From the NCBI GenBank assembly GCA_902496125.1, contig CABUZU010000011.1, forward strand, positions 1-28,614: DNA of 28,614 nt, read 5' to 3'. The first letter of the stretch is position 1. Every line of letters begins with the position of its first letter. This stretch comes from an uncultured Lachnospiraceae bacterium (lineage in GTDB: Bacteria; Bacillota; Clostridia; Lachnospirales; Lachnospiraceae). Of the stretch, positions 7,463 to 16,039 are shown one piece after another. The translations under genes and the position numbers were made by a program. The notes under the pieces were generated by a model, which made no database searches, was not told where the DNA came from, and saw only the letters and a list, made by a program, of their open reading frames with translations.

Positions 7463-7951
7463 ATGGAAAGAAGAGACAAAGTCAATTATTATTTAGATTT
7501 AGCAGAAGTCGTTTCAAAAAGAAGTACTTGTCTTAGAAGACATTATGGTGCAGTTATTGTAAATAATGATGAAGTAATTTCTACTGGTTATGTAGGAGCA
7601 CCTAGGGCAAGAAAGAATTGTTCAGATATTGGTGAATGTGTAAGAATAAAAATGAAAATCCCTAGAGGAGAACGTTATGAATTATGTCGAAGCGTTCATG
7701 CAGAAATGAATGCGATTATTAGTGCGTCGAGAAATCAGATGCTTGGTGCAAGTCTTTATCTAACTGGAGTTGAAGTTAGTAATGGGGAATATGTAGCACA
7801 TTCAAATAGCTGTTCCATGTGTAAACGTGTGATTATTAATGCAGGAATTGAAACGGTGTACATTAGAGATACAAAAAATGAGTATCGAAAGATTTCAGTA
7901 AGTGATTGGATAGATAATGACGAGTCACTCGATGGAGTACTCGGATACTAG
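7463..7951 (+). CDS. dCMP deaminase (ComEB-like, CDA superfamily)
   Basis: Zinc-dependent deaminase converting dCMP to dUMP for dTMP synthesis. The 162 residues carry HAEMN (His79 zinc ligand, Glu81 catalytic) and CSMC (Cys117 and Cys120 zinc ligands). An extra Cys/His-rich stretch around residues 53-79 (NCSDIGECV, ELCRSVHAE) is typical of deoxycytidylate deaminases. The usual PCxxC reads SCSMC, with Ser for Pro before the first Cys. A strong AAGGAGG precedes the ATG. The gene is 12 bases upstream of the exporter ATPase gene and appears co-transcribed. A related cytosine/CMP deaminase is the alternative. Confidence 0.85.
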   Translation: MERRDKVNYYLDLAEVVSKRSTCLRRHYGAVIVNNDEVISTGYVGAPRARKNCSDIGECVRIKMKIPRGERYELCRSVHAEMNAIISASRNQMLGASLYLTGVEVSNGEYVAHSNSCSMCKRVIINAGIETVYIRDTKNEYRKISVSDWIDNDESLDGVLGY

Positions 7952-7963
7952 AAAGGAAGGATT

Positions 7964-8932
7964 ATGACACAAGAGCAAATTGATGCATTAGTTCGTACTC
8001 AGGTAAGAAAAGTAAGAAAAGGATTAACAAACAATTTAACAAAAGAAAATTTAACACCTGAACAAAGACAAAAAAGAATCCAAAAACTAATGCAAAGAGC
8101 AACCGATGCAGTTTGTGAAGCAATTGAACAAGATTTCTTTGAAGTAACAACACCAGATTCGGTTGAAACAAAAGAAGTAGAAGAAGAAGTTGTTGAAGTA
8201 GTAAATAAAGAACCTGCGATTGAAGTAAAAGATTTATGGATTAATTATAAAACAATGAAAACTTATTCAGTAAAGAAGATGTTATTTGAACGAAAGAATA
8301 ACAAAAGTGATTTGTTTTCAGCAGTCCGAGGAGTAAGCTTTACGGTTAATAAAGGAGAAATCTGGGGAATTATTGGAAAGAATGGTAGCGGAAAATCTAC
8401 AATGCTTCGTGCGATTGCTGGTATTTTTTCACCGGATAAAGGTTCCGTTGACTTACATGATAATTCCATTTCTCTATTATCCATTGGTGTTGGATTTAAA
8501 AAGGAATTAACCGGTCGAGAAAATATCATGCTATCTGGTATGCTTTTAGGCTTTCCAGAGCAGATGGTTATTGATAAGATGGATGAGATTATTGAGTTTT
8601 CAGAACTTGGTGAATTTATTAATTATCCAGTAAGAACTTATTCAAGCGGTATGTATTCGAAGTTAGCATTTGCAATTACTTCTTCGTTAGAGACAGATAT
8701 TATTTTAATTGATGAAGTACTAAGTGTTGGTGATGAGAAATTCCGTAAAAAGAGTATGCAACGAATGAGAGAATTGATTAATAATAAAGATAGAACAGTT
8801 GTCATTGTTTCACATAGCATTGTAACGTTAAAGCAATTATGTGATAAGATGATTTGGTTACACGATGGACAAATTAAGATGATGGGCGAGACAAATGAAG
8901 TTTTAGATGCCTATAAGAAGTTTATGAATTAG
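7964..8932 (+). CDS. Teichoic acid/polysaccharide ABC exporter ATP-binding protein (TagH-like) with N-terminal extension
   Basis: ATPase of an ABC-2 type exporter for cell-surface polymers. Motifs: Walker A GKNGSGKS (138-145), signature YSSGMYSKLAF (226-236), Walker B IILIDE (246-251), GDEKFRKKS, switch His in VSHS (284). The YSSGM form and the GDxxFxxK stretch are characteristic of O-antigen/teichoic acid exporters. The first ~85 residues are an added basic then acidic, helix-prone segment (Val/Glu rich near 66-82) before the ABC fold starts at AIEVKDLWI. B. subtilis TagH has its extra part at the C-terminus, so this arrangement is different. The partner permease gene follows immediately. 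Confidence 0.9.
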   Translation: MTQEQIDALVRTQVRKVRKGLTNNLTKENLTPEQRQKRIQKLMQRATDAVCEAIEQDFFEVTTPDSVETKEVEEEVVEVVNKEPAIEVKDLWINYKTMKTYSVKKMLFERKNNKSDLFSAVRGVSFTVNKGEIWGIIGKNGSGKSTMLRAIAGIFSPDKGSVDLHDNSISLLSIGVGFKKELTGRENIMLSGMLLGFPEQMVIDKMDEIIEFSELGEFINYPVRTYSSGMYSKLAFAITSSLETDIILIDEVLSVGDEKFRKKSMQRMRELINNKDRTVVIVSHSIVTLKQLCDKMIWLHDGQIKMMGETNEVLDAYKKFMN

Positions 8933-8946
8933 TATTGGGGTGCGAT

Positions 8947-9732
8947 ATGTTTTCACGATTTATTGATGATATGAAGAAATATTACCATTATATTTGGTAT
9001 TGTACAAAATCTGAATTAAAAACAGAAGTTGCAAACTCTTATTTAAATTGGATTTGGTGGATTTTAGAGCCTATGTGCTTTATGATAATCTATTCATTTA
9101 TATTTGGTACATTCTTTAAAGCAAAAGAGGATATGTTTTCAATTTTTATTTTTATTGGTATTACGATGTGGAATTTCTTTGATAGTACTACTAAAAATAG
9201 TGTTAAATTAATAAAGAATAATAAAGGAATTGTATCAAAAGTTTATATTCCAAAGCATGTGTTGATTTTCATTCGAATGGGTGTAAATGGAGTAAAGATG
9301 GCAATTGGTTTTGGTATTATTATTCTGATGATGATTTTTTACCAAGTAAAGCCGACTATCTTGATTTTATATATCATTCCAATTTTAATTTTATTATTTT
9401 TAATCACATTTGGAGTTTCATGTCTACTAATGCATTTTGGCGTTTATGTAGAAGACCTTGCAAATATTTGGAATATTGCAATGAGAATGTTATTTTATAT
9501 GACAGGTATCTTTTATAATATTGAAAGAAGAGCTGGTCATCATCTTGGAAAACTTTTGGTAAAAGCAAATCCAGTAGCATTAGCATTAGATTCAGCAAGA
9601 GATGTATTAATTTATGGAAAAATGCCACATTATAAATATATCCTACTTTGGATAGGTATATTTTTAATCATATCGATCTTTGGTATTAGACTTATTTATA
9701 AAAATGAAAATAACTATATAAAATCCGTTTAA
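8947..9732 (+). CDS. ABC-2 type polysaccharide/teichoic acid exporter permease (TagG-like)
   Basis: 261 residues with about six membrane segments. The opening is amphipathic (MFSRFIDDMKKYYHYIWYCTKSELK), followed by NSYLNWIWWILEPMCFMIIYSFIFG, the conserved start of TagG/RfbA-type permeases. IPKHVLIFIR and the C-terminal NPVALALDSARDVLIYGKMP also fit this family, in which the helix before the last membrane segment carries NP. ATG 8947 is chosen because GGGGTG (8937-8942) precedes it; a TTG at 8935 extends the frame but has no ribosome site. Partner of the upstream ATPase and probable exporter of the polymer made by the downstream operon. Confidence 0.88.
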   Translation: MFSRFIDDMKKYYHYIWYCTKSELKTEVANSYLNWIWWILEPMCFMIIYSFIFGTFFKAKEDMFSIFIFIGITMWNFFDSTTKNSVKLIKNNKGIVSKVYIPKHVLIFIRMGVNGVKMAIGFGIIILMMIFYQVKPTILILYIIPILILLFLITFGVSCLLMHFGVYVEDLANIWNIAMRMLFYMTGIFYNIERRAGHHLGKLLVKANPVALALDSARDVLIYGKMPHYKYILLWIGIFLIISIFGIRLIYKNENNYIKSV

Positions 9733-9737
9733 GATAT

Positions 9738-9769
9738 GGGGAGAATCTCTCCCCTTGTTTTATTTTATT
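9738..9769 (+). terminator. Strong intrinsic terminator after the exporter operon
   Basis: GGGGAGA (9738-9744) and TCTCCCC (9748-9754) form a perfect 7-bp stem, followed by the T-rich TTGTTTTATTTTATT. It separates the exporter operon from the polymer biosynthesis operon. Confidence 0.88.
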
Positions 9770-9796
9770 GAAAACTAAAGAAAGCTATGTTATATT
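9768..9796 (+). promoter_or_regulatory. Promoter of the surface polymer operon
   Basis: TTGAAA (9768-9773), 17 bases, TATATT (9791-9796), directly after the terminator. Predicted to drive the genes from 9834 to about 19920. Confidence 0.72.
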
Positions 9797-9833
9797 ATAA
9801 GTATTACAGTTTGACTTAAAAGGAGGTTTTTCC

Positions 9834-10739
9834 TTGCTAGAAACTTATAAAAATATGCGTAAAGTAGTCGATAATAATGAAAATTTGTATAAAATATCAG
9901 ATACCGACTTAATTGAAATTCAAAAAACATTGGCGGATATGCTTTTTGATATTGATGAGTTTTGTAATAAAAATCAACTATCTTATGCACTTTGTGGTGG
10001 AACATGCCTAGGTTCTGTAAGGCATAAGGGATTTATTCCTTGGGATGATGATATGGATATTTGTATGCCAAGAAGAGATTATGAGAAGTTTTTAAAACTT
10101 TTTCAAAAGGAATATGAATCACAATATTGGGTACAAAATATTAAAATGGATAAAAAATATGACTTACATTTTTCTAAAATTAGAAAAAAAGGTACAAAAT
10201 TTGAAGAAATTTATGAGTCAGAACCCAAAAAGGCAGGGATTTTTATTGATATTTTTCCATTAGATGATACGTTTGACAATTGTTTTTTACGTTTGGCACA
10301 TCAGATTTGTTGTGATGGACTTTTACTCATTTGTTCTTGTGTACGAATGAGAGGAAAGTTAAAACGATTGTTACAGTATATAGGAGATGATAAAAAGGTA
10401 AAGACATCGATGTATCTAAAGAGTGCAATCGGCTTATGTTTTTCATTTTTACCATTAAGGAAATGGATGCTTATTACTGAAAAAGTCATATCATTTTATA
10501 GAAATCCCAAGGCAAGGTATGGTATGATACCAAGTGGAATTGGTCATGCAATGGGAGAAACTTATTGTAAGAAGTGGTTTTTTCCAGCCAAAAAGATTAA
10601 ATTTGAAGGTCAGACTAGGTATACATTAAGAAATCCAAGACCTTATTTGACCAAATTATATGGAGATTATATGACGATTCCAAATGAGGAAAATCGTCTA
10701 AAACACAATGTAGTGAACTATCAAAACAGACTAGAGTAG
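9834..10739 (+). CDS. LicD-family phosphotransferase (first copy), TTG start
   Basis: LicD proteins have a nucleotidyltransferase fold and transfer phospho-alcohols (phosphocholine in pneumococcus; fukutin/FKRP transfer ribitol phosphate) from a CDP donor to glycans. 301 residues. The signature region is near 55-76: GGTCLGSVRHKG, then FIPWDDDMDI with the metal-binding Asp cluster. IFIDIFPLD and the C-terminal KLYGDYMTIP are also typical of LicD. The start is TTG at 9834, seven bases after a perfect AAAGGAGG; no ATG fits. No licA, licB or licC partners are in the window, so phosphocholine transfer is not supported; a CDP-polyol donor made by the neighbouring cytidylyltransferases is more likely. 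Confidence 0.88.
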   Translation: MLETYKNMRKVVDNNENLYKISDTDLIEIQKTLADMLFDIDEFCNKNQLSYALCGGTCLGSVRHKGFIPWDDDMDICMPRRDYEKFLKLFQKEYESQYWVQNIKMDKKYDLHFSKIRKKGTKFEEIYESEPKKAGIFIDIFPLDDTFDNCFLRLAHQICCDGLLLICSCVRMRGKLKRLLQYIGDDKKVKTSMYLKSAIGLCFSFLPLRKWMLITEKVISFYRNPKARYGMIPSGIGHAMGETYCKKWFFPAKKIKFEGQTRYTLRNPRPYLTKLYGDYMTIPNEENRLKHNVVNYQNRLE

Positions 10740-10757
10740 TAATAGGAGGTATATATT

Positions 10758-11495
10758 ATGGTAGCAGCAGTTATTTTCGCTGGTGGTGTAGGTGCTAGAA
10801 TGAAATCAGCAGATATTCCAAAACAATTTATAGAGGTAGATGGTAAACCAATCATTATTCGTACATTGGAGAATTTTTCTTCTCATCCAGGAATTGATAA
10901 GATTGTTATTTCTTGTTTAGAAAGCTGGATTGATGTATTAAAAGCTCATATTGAACACTATGGAATTAAAAAGGTAGAAGCAATTGTTCCAGGTGGTAAG
11001 AATGGATTTGGTTCGATTCATAATGGTTTAATGGAAGCGGCAAAGGGTGCTAAGCCTGATGATTTAGTATTAATTTGTGATGGGGTAAGACCAATGATTT
11101 CTGGTGAATTGATTACAAATTGTATCAAAGAAACCCAAGAATATGGTACCGCAGTTCCAGTAACTCCAAGTATTGATTCTGTATTAGAAAGTAAAGATGG
11201 AATTTATTGCAATAAAAATTATCCTAGAAGTGAGATGTTTATTACACAAGCACCGCAGGGATATACATTTGAGAAAATTTTATGGGCTCATGAAGAAGCA
11301 GAAAAGAGAAATATTGACAATCCAACTTCTTCTAGTGAATTATTAATTGAACTTGGCGAAACTGTTCATATCTTTATTGGTGAACGTCAAAATATTAAGG
11401 TTACTACTCCGGAAGACTTATATACACTTCGTTCGCACTATTATTATCAACATTATAGAAGTTTTGCTAAGGAGGAATTCAAATATGAAGGCTGA
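10758..11495 (+). CDS. IspD/TarI-like sugar-alcohol-phosphate cytidylyltransferase (divergent)
   Basis: Members transfer CMP from CTP to methylerythritol-4-P (IspD) or ribitol-5-P (TarI, human ISPD). 245 residues. The nucleotide loop reads FAGGVGARM followed by PKQF (8-24), and the C-terminal motif is NIKVTTPEDL (212-221). Several conserved spots differ: HDAARP reads CDGVRP (108-112 region), the GGxxRxxS Arg is replaced (GGKNGFGS, 79-86), TPQ reads APQ, and the TDEAS stretch reads TSSSE (190-194). The context (LicD, SDR, TagF) argues for a surface-polymer role rather than the housekeeping MEP enzyme. Strong AGGAGG site; the 3' end overlaps the next gene by 11 bases. Confidence 0.85.
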   Translation: MVAAVIFAGGVGARMKSADIPKQFIEVDGKPIIIRTLENFSSHPGIDKIVISCLESWIDVLKAHIEHYGIKKVEAIVPGGKNGFGSIHNGLMEAAKGAKPDDLVLICDGVRPMISGELITNCIKETQEYGTAVPVTPSIDSVLESKDGIYCNKNYPRSEMFITQAPQGYTFEKILWAHEEAEKRNIDNPTSSSELLIELGETVHIFIGERQNIKVTTPEDLYTLRSHYYYQHYRSFAKEEFKYEG

Positions 11496-12555
11496 TTCTT
11501 TTTTACAAGAGGATTTGGATTATATTGCAAATAGTGAATTACCATTTGAGGAACTGTATCATAGTACGATTTTAGTAACGGGTGCAACAGGACTCGTAGG
11601 TTCACAAACGATTAAAGCATTGCTAAATATGAATCAGAAAAAGAATGCAGATATTAAAGTATTAGCACTTGTTCGAAATAAAGAAAAAGCAAAAAAGACA
11701 TTTGAAGGCTATGAATGTGAAGCACTTCGCTATGTGTGTCAAGATTTAGAAGCTCCAATTCAGGTAGAAGAAGATATTGACTATATTGTACACACAGCAA
11801 GTCCAACTGCATCGAAGTTTTTCGTAGAGCATCCAGTAGAGACGATTAAGACAGCAGTAATTGGTACGGATCATGTACTTTCTTTAGCTTATGATAAGAA
11901 GGCAAAGGGAGTGGTTTATCTATCTTCAATGGAAGCTTTTGGGATTACAGATCCATCACTTCCTAGTGTGAAGGAAGAAGATTTAGGTTATATTGATATT
12001 TCAAACGTTCGAAGTTCTTATTCAGAAGGAAAGCGTATCTGTGAATGCCTATGTGCTTCTTACGCAAAAGAATATGAAGTTCCAGTAAAAATTGCAAGAC
12101 TAGCACAGACTTTTGGTGCAGGAATTCCTTATGAAGAAAATCGTGTATTTGCACAGTTTGCTAAAAGTGCAATTCATAAAAAAGATATTGTATTGCATAC
12201 AAAAGGTCTATCTGTAGGAAACTATTGTTATACAAGAGATGTAGTAGCAGCAGTTCTTCTTTTATTAATACGTGGAGAAAATGGACAGGCTTATACAGTC
12301 GCAAATGAAGAATCCAATATTACAATTGGCGATATGGCTAAAAAAGTAGCAAAAGAATTAGCAAATGATGAGATTAAAGTAATCTTTGATATTCCAGAAG
12401 ATGCATTAACCTATGGATATGCACCGGATGTAAAAATGCAGTTAAATTCTAGTAAACTTCGCGCACTTGGTTGGAAACCAGAAATTGGATTAATGGAATC
12501 TTACAGGAGAATGATTGGCAGTATGTTAGCAGGGCGAGAGGATATTCATGAATAA
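11485..12555 (+). CDS. Extended SDR NAD(P)-dependent epimerase/dehydratase/reductase
   Basis: 356 residues from ATG 11485, which has AAGGAGG upstream; an open frame extends back over the cytidylyltransferase gene but lacks a ribosome site. The Rossmann motif is GATGLVG (33-39). The active-site set is Ser147/Ser148 in YLSSMEAFG with YSEGK (Tyr179, Lys183), as in UDP-glucose 4-epimerase-type enzymes. Insertion between an IspD-like and a LicD gene, with 11-base and 8-base overlaps, suggests it forms or modifies the alditol or sugar handled by those enzymes. In H. influenzae Bcs1 a cytidylyltransferase is fused to an SDR reductase that makes ribitol-5-P, though that SDR is of the shorter type. 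The exact reaction cannot be read from sequence. Confidence 0.82.
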   Translation: MKADSFLQEDLDYIANSELPFEELYHSTILVTGATGLVGSQTIKALLNMNQKKNADIKVLALVRNKEKAKKTFEGYECEALRYVCQDLEAPIQVEEDIDYIVHTASPTASKFFVEHPVETIKTAVIGTDHVLSLAYDKKAKGVVYLSSMEAFGITDPSLPSVKEEDLGYIDISNVRSSYSEGKRICECLCASYAKEYEVPVKIARLAQTFGAGIPYEENRVFAQFAKSAIHKKDIVLHTKGLSVGNYCYTRDVVAAVLLLLIRGENGQAYTVANEESNITIGDMAKKVAKELANDEIKVIFDIPEDALTYGYAPDVKMQLNSSKLRALGWKPEIGLMESYRRMIGSMLAGREDIHE

Positions 12556-13363
12556 GAAAATGCATAAACTGAGCTTACAAGAGATTCAAGAAAAAGAATT
12601 AAAGATGCTTAAGTATTTTAAGAAAATTTGTGAAAAGTACCATCTGCGTTATTATTTAGCAGGTGGTACACTGCTTGGTGCGGTAAGACATCAAGGATTT
12701 ATTCCATGGGATGATGATATTGATGTGTTAATGCCAAGACCAGATTATCAAAAGCTTCAAAAGATTCTAAAAAAGCAGCCACTACTTCCAAAATATCGTT
12801 TTCATTCATCTGATTTAGGAAATTTAAATGATCCTTTTTGTAAGATGTTTGATTTATCAACAAGGGTAGATAAGACTTGGATTGATGATCCTTATGACCG
12901 TTATTTATGGATTGATATTTTTCCAATGGATGGAGTTCCAGAGAATGAGAAAGAAGTAGAGAAAATATATAAAAAAGTAAAACGTGCAAGGAAGATTCTT
13001 CGATTTATGAAGGCAAGAAACGGAAGAGCAGCAAGTAAGTGGAAAGTGGTTGTAAAACCAATGTTAAAACCATTTGCACTCCTAATTTTTGGTAAAAAAA
13101 GAACTGTGCATTATATCGAAAGAATTGCAAAAAGATATCCATTTGATAAATGCAAATCAGTAGCAGGCGTTGTATTTGGATACGGACCAGAAGAGAAGAT
13201 GAATCGAAAGGCTTATATTAAAGGAGTGCCTATGCAGTTTGAAGATTGTATGGTAATGGCACCGGGTTGTTATCATGAATATTTAACTGGATTATATGGA
13301 GATTATATGCAGTTGCCTCCAGAAGATAAGAGACAAGTGCATTTTATGACAATATATGGATAG
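12548..13363 (+). CDS. LicD-family phosphotransferase (second copy)
   Basis: 271 residues, same family as the gene at 9834 but clearly diverged. Signature: LAGGTLLGAVRHQG (about 37-50) then FIPWDDDIDV (51-60) with the Asp cluster. WIDIFPMDG and the C-terminal GLYGDYMQLP complete the family pattern. A Lys/Arg-rich segment around residues 135-165 may approach the membrane or an anionic polymer. The ATG overlaps the SDR stop by 8 bases, indicating coupling. Two LicD genes in one operon suggest two acceptor sites or two different phospho-alcohols on the polymer. Confidence 0.88.
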   Translation: MNKKMHKLSLQEIQEKELKMLKYFKKICEKYHLRYYLAGGTLLGAVRHQGFIPWDDDIDVLMPRPDYQKLQKILKKQPLLPKYRFHSSDLGNLNDPFCKMFDLSTRVDKTWIDDPYDRYLWIDIFPMDGVPENEKEVEKIYKKVKRARKILRFMKARNGRAASKWKVVVKPMLKPFALLIFGKKRTVHYIERIAKRYPFDKCKSVAGVVFGYGPEEKMNRKAYIKGVPMQFEDCMVMAPGCYHEYLTGLYGDYMQLPPEDKRQVHFMTIYG

Positions 13364-13373
13364 AGGAACGAAG

Positions 13374-16022
13374 ATGAGAGAACAATTAAGTGTAATTTAT
13401 TTTGCAGGGAAGGGTAAAAAGACTTTACATGAATTAAAAAAACAAAGAAAAAATATACAGATTATAGAAGTAAAAGATAATACACTACAAGAGAGAAATG
13501 AACAAATTGGAAAAAGCTTAGATAAGGTAAAGGGAAAATATTTTACTGTTGTAAATGAAGGAGATATTTTACCAGAAAATTTATTTGAACAATTAGCTAC
13601 ATTAAAAGAACAAGATTTAGAATTAGAAAATGATCCTGCATTAATATCTTGTAAAAAAACTTTAAATGAAGAAGTGTTAAATGCAACAAGTCGTAGTTGC
13701 GAATTTATTCCTAAGAAAACAAAGAAACAAGGCTTAATTGATTTAAACGAAAATGTTTATCAAATTCCAGTAACCTTAAACGGTACATTTGTTTTAAATA
13801 CTAAAGAAATTAAAGAATTGTGGCAAGATAAGGGAATAGAATCAGAGAAGAATTTTCTTCTTAGAGTACTATTATTAAATTTACAATATTATCGTTTAGG
13901 AGATTTTAATTATACCTATGTAGAACCAACAGACTGCCATTATGAATTGTATACAGGTGTATTTTATAAAGAATGGTATATTGAAGCGATTGATGAATTT
14001 ATGTTACCATTATTAGAAAGTGCAAAGAAACAGTATGGAGAAGTACCTAGATTTTTGCAATATTTTACGATGTACTTTATGATGTGTAGGTTGAATGCCA
14101 ATGTAGATAATCGTAATAAACACATATTAGAAGGTGAAGAAGCTGCCAATTATAAAGATTATTTTAGAAAATTATTGCTTTATGTTGATGACGATATTAT
14201 TATTCATGGTCAAGACGAACAGAACTATTATTCAAAAGATATCAATTTAATTCGTATGTTTTTACAAATTAAAAATAATGACTATACATTAGATTTTAAT
14301 TATATGTATAATGGTGGAAAATTATTTTTAACTTATGACAGATATTGCCTTTATAATGTGAGCTCTCTTCGAGTAAATGTATTATTTATTGAGTATGATA
14401 ATCAGAGATGGGAGATGGATTTATCCGTTCCTTCCTATTTCCAGAAGAATAAAGTAAAATACTATGTAAAGGTAAATGGAATGCTTTATCATGTAAAATA
14501 TAATGAACAATATTCTCTTACCAAATATTTTGGACAATCTGCTTATAAGCGTATTTATTTCCATGCATCTATTCCAATTGACCAAGACATGAAAGAACAA
14601 AAGATTCAGTTCGTTATGGAATGTGAGCATAAGAGATATGTCATTGCACCAGAATATAAATCACATACTAGTCGTCTTACCGGTGCATATAAATATGCAT
14701 ATTGGAGATTTGATAAGTTTATTGCATTTCATAGTAAAAATACAATTTATATTCGTCAATCAAAACCTTGGTATACCGCATATAGAGAACTTCGTTCGTT
14801 AAAACAAATGTTAACGTCTAAAACTCCAGGTATTAGAAATCGTGGATTGCTTCGTATGGCATACCATGCATTAAAGCCAATTTATGGAAAGAAAAAGATC
14901 TGGATGTTTTATGATAAAATTTATAAAGGTGGAGATTCATCAGAATATTTATTTAAATATGCAAGTCAGTTTGATGATGGAATTGATAAGTATTATTTAA
15001 TCGATAAAGATTGTCCTGACAGAAAACGTTTAGAAAAAGAAGGATATAAACCATTAATTCGAGGTTCAATGAAGCATCGTTTAATCTTTTTATATGCCGA
15101 TATGATGATTGTATCAAACTCTACAGTCTTTGCATTTAATGATCAAGGTATGGAGATGTCTGCTTATATCAGAGATTTAGCAAAATTCCATGTCGCTTGT
15201 GTACAACATGGAATGTCCGTTCAAAAGATTGCAATTGCACAGCGAAGACTTCGTGATAATACGAGACTATATTTTTGTGCTTCTAAGTATGAAATTGAAA
15301 ACTTGTCCAAACCAGTATATGACTATGTAGGATATAATGCTTTGAAATTAACTGGAGTACCAAGATATGATGGATTGATTAATAATGATAAAAAAGTTAT
15401 TTTAATTTCTCCAACTTGGAGAATGCAATCTGCAATGCTTGTATCAAAAAATGAAGGTGTACAAAGAGATTATAATCCAAACTTTAAATCAACAGACTAT
15501 TATAGAGTATTTAATAGCTTAATCAATGATAAACGTTTAATTAATGCAGCAAAACAGTATGGTTATCGTATTTCATATGTACTTCATCCAATTGTAAGTC
15601 CACAGGCAAAAGACTTTGATAAGAATGAATATGTAGATATTATTCCAGCAACAGGTGATATGAGTTATGAGAAGGTATTTAGAGAATCTAGCTTAATGGT
15701 TACTGATTTTTCAGGTATTCAATTTGATTTTGCCTATATGAGAAAGCCATTAGTATATCTACATCATAAAGACATTCCACAACATTATGAAGAAGGAACC
15801 TTCCACTATGATACGATGGCGTTTGGTGAAATCTGCCATGATAATGATGAACTGATTGACTTACTTTGCGATTATATGAAGAATGGTTGTAAGATGAAAG
15901 ATGAATATCGAAGAAGAGCAGATGATTTCTTTGAATTTGATGACCACAATAATTGTAAGCGTATTTATGATGAGATGATAAAATATCAAAAAAAGGTAGA
16001 TCGAGTAAATAAGATTTGTTAG
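13374..16022 (+). CDS. Large CDP-glycerol:polyol-phosphate transferase (TagF/TarL-type) with N-terminal glycosyltransferase-like region
   Basis: Teichoic-acid-type polymerase that adds glycerol- or ribitol-phosphate units from a CDP donor at the inner membrane face. 882 residues from ATG 13374 (GAGG with 7-base gap); an upstream in-frame ATG at 13356 overlaps the previous gene and is less likely. The C-terminal catalytic GT-B part, about 500-870, has the family marks: KIWMFYDKIYKGGDSSEYLF, ACVQHG (608-612), TGVPRYD (660-666), ISPTWR (678-683), LHPI (737-740), VTDFSGIQFDFAY (776-788). Residues 1-200 resemble a weak GT-A fold (VNEGDILPENLF near 60-70). The middle (about 200-480) is rich in Tyr and aromatic beta-like segments and unassigned. 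TagD-like and second TagF-like genes follow. Confidence 0.9.
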   Translation: MREQLSVIYFAGKGKKTLHELKKQRKNIQIIEVKDNTLQERNEQIGKSLDKVKGKYFTVVNEGDILPENLFEQLATLKEQDLELENDPALISCKKTLNEEVLNATSRSCEFIPKKTKKQGLIDLNENVYQIPVTLNGTFVLNTKEIKELWQDKGIESEKNFLLRVLLLNLQYYRLGDFNYTYVEPTDCHYELYTGVFYKEWYIEAIDEFMLPLLESAKKQYGEVPRFLQYFTMYFMMCRLNANVDNRNKHILEGEEAANYKDYFRKLLLYVDDDIIIHGQDEQNYYSKDINLIRMFLQIKNNDYTLDFNYMYNGGKLFLTYDRYCLYNVSSLRVNVLFIEYDNQRWEMDLSVPSYFQKNKVKYYVKVNGMLYHVKYNEQYSLTKYFGQSAYKRIYFHASIPIDQDMKEQKIQFVMECEHKRYVIAPEYKSHTSRLTGAYKYAYWRFDKFIAFHSKNTIYIRQSKPWYTAYRELRSLKQMLTSKTPGIRNRGLLRMAYHALKPIYGKKKIWMFYDKIYKGGDSSEYLFKYASQFDDGIDKYYLIDKDCPDRKRLEKEGYKPLIRGSMKHRLIFLYADMMIVSNSTVFAFNDQGMEMSAYIRDLAKFHVACVQHGMSVQKIAIAQRRLRDNTRLYFCASKYEIENLSKPVYDYVGYNALKLTGVPRYDGLINNDKKVILISPTWRMQSAMLVSKNEGVQRDYNPNFKSTDYYRVFNSLINDKRLINAAKQYGYRISYVLHPIVSPQAKDFDKNEYVDIIPATGDMSYEKVFRESSLMVTDFSGIQFDFAYMRKPLVYLHHKDIPQHYEEGTFHYDTMAFGEICHDNDELIDLLCDYMKNGCKMKDEYRRRADDFFEFDDHNNCKRIYDEMIKYQKKVDRVNKIC

Positions 16023-16039
16023 ATATGGAGTAAATAAAG

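Noticed and set aside
8935..8946. TTG start extending the exporter permease upstream
   Set aside because: No ribosome site fits it, and GGGGTG is placed for the ATG at 8947.
11347..11484. Longer frame for the SDR gene overlapping the cytidylyltransferase gene
   Set aside because: AAGGAGG sits directly before ATG 11485, and the extra N-terminus would be a shadow of the upstream coding sequence.
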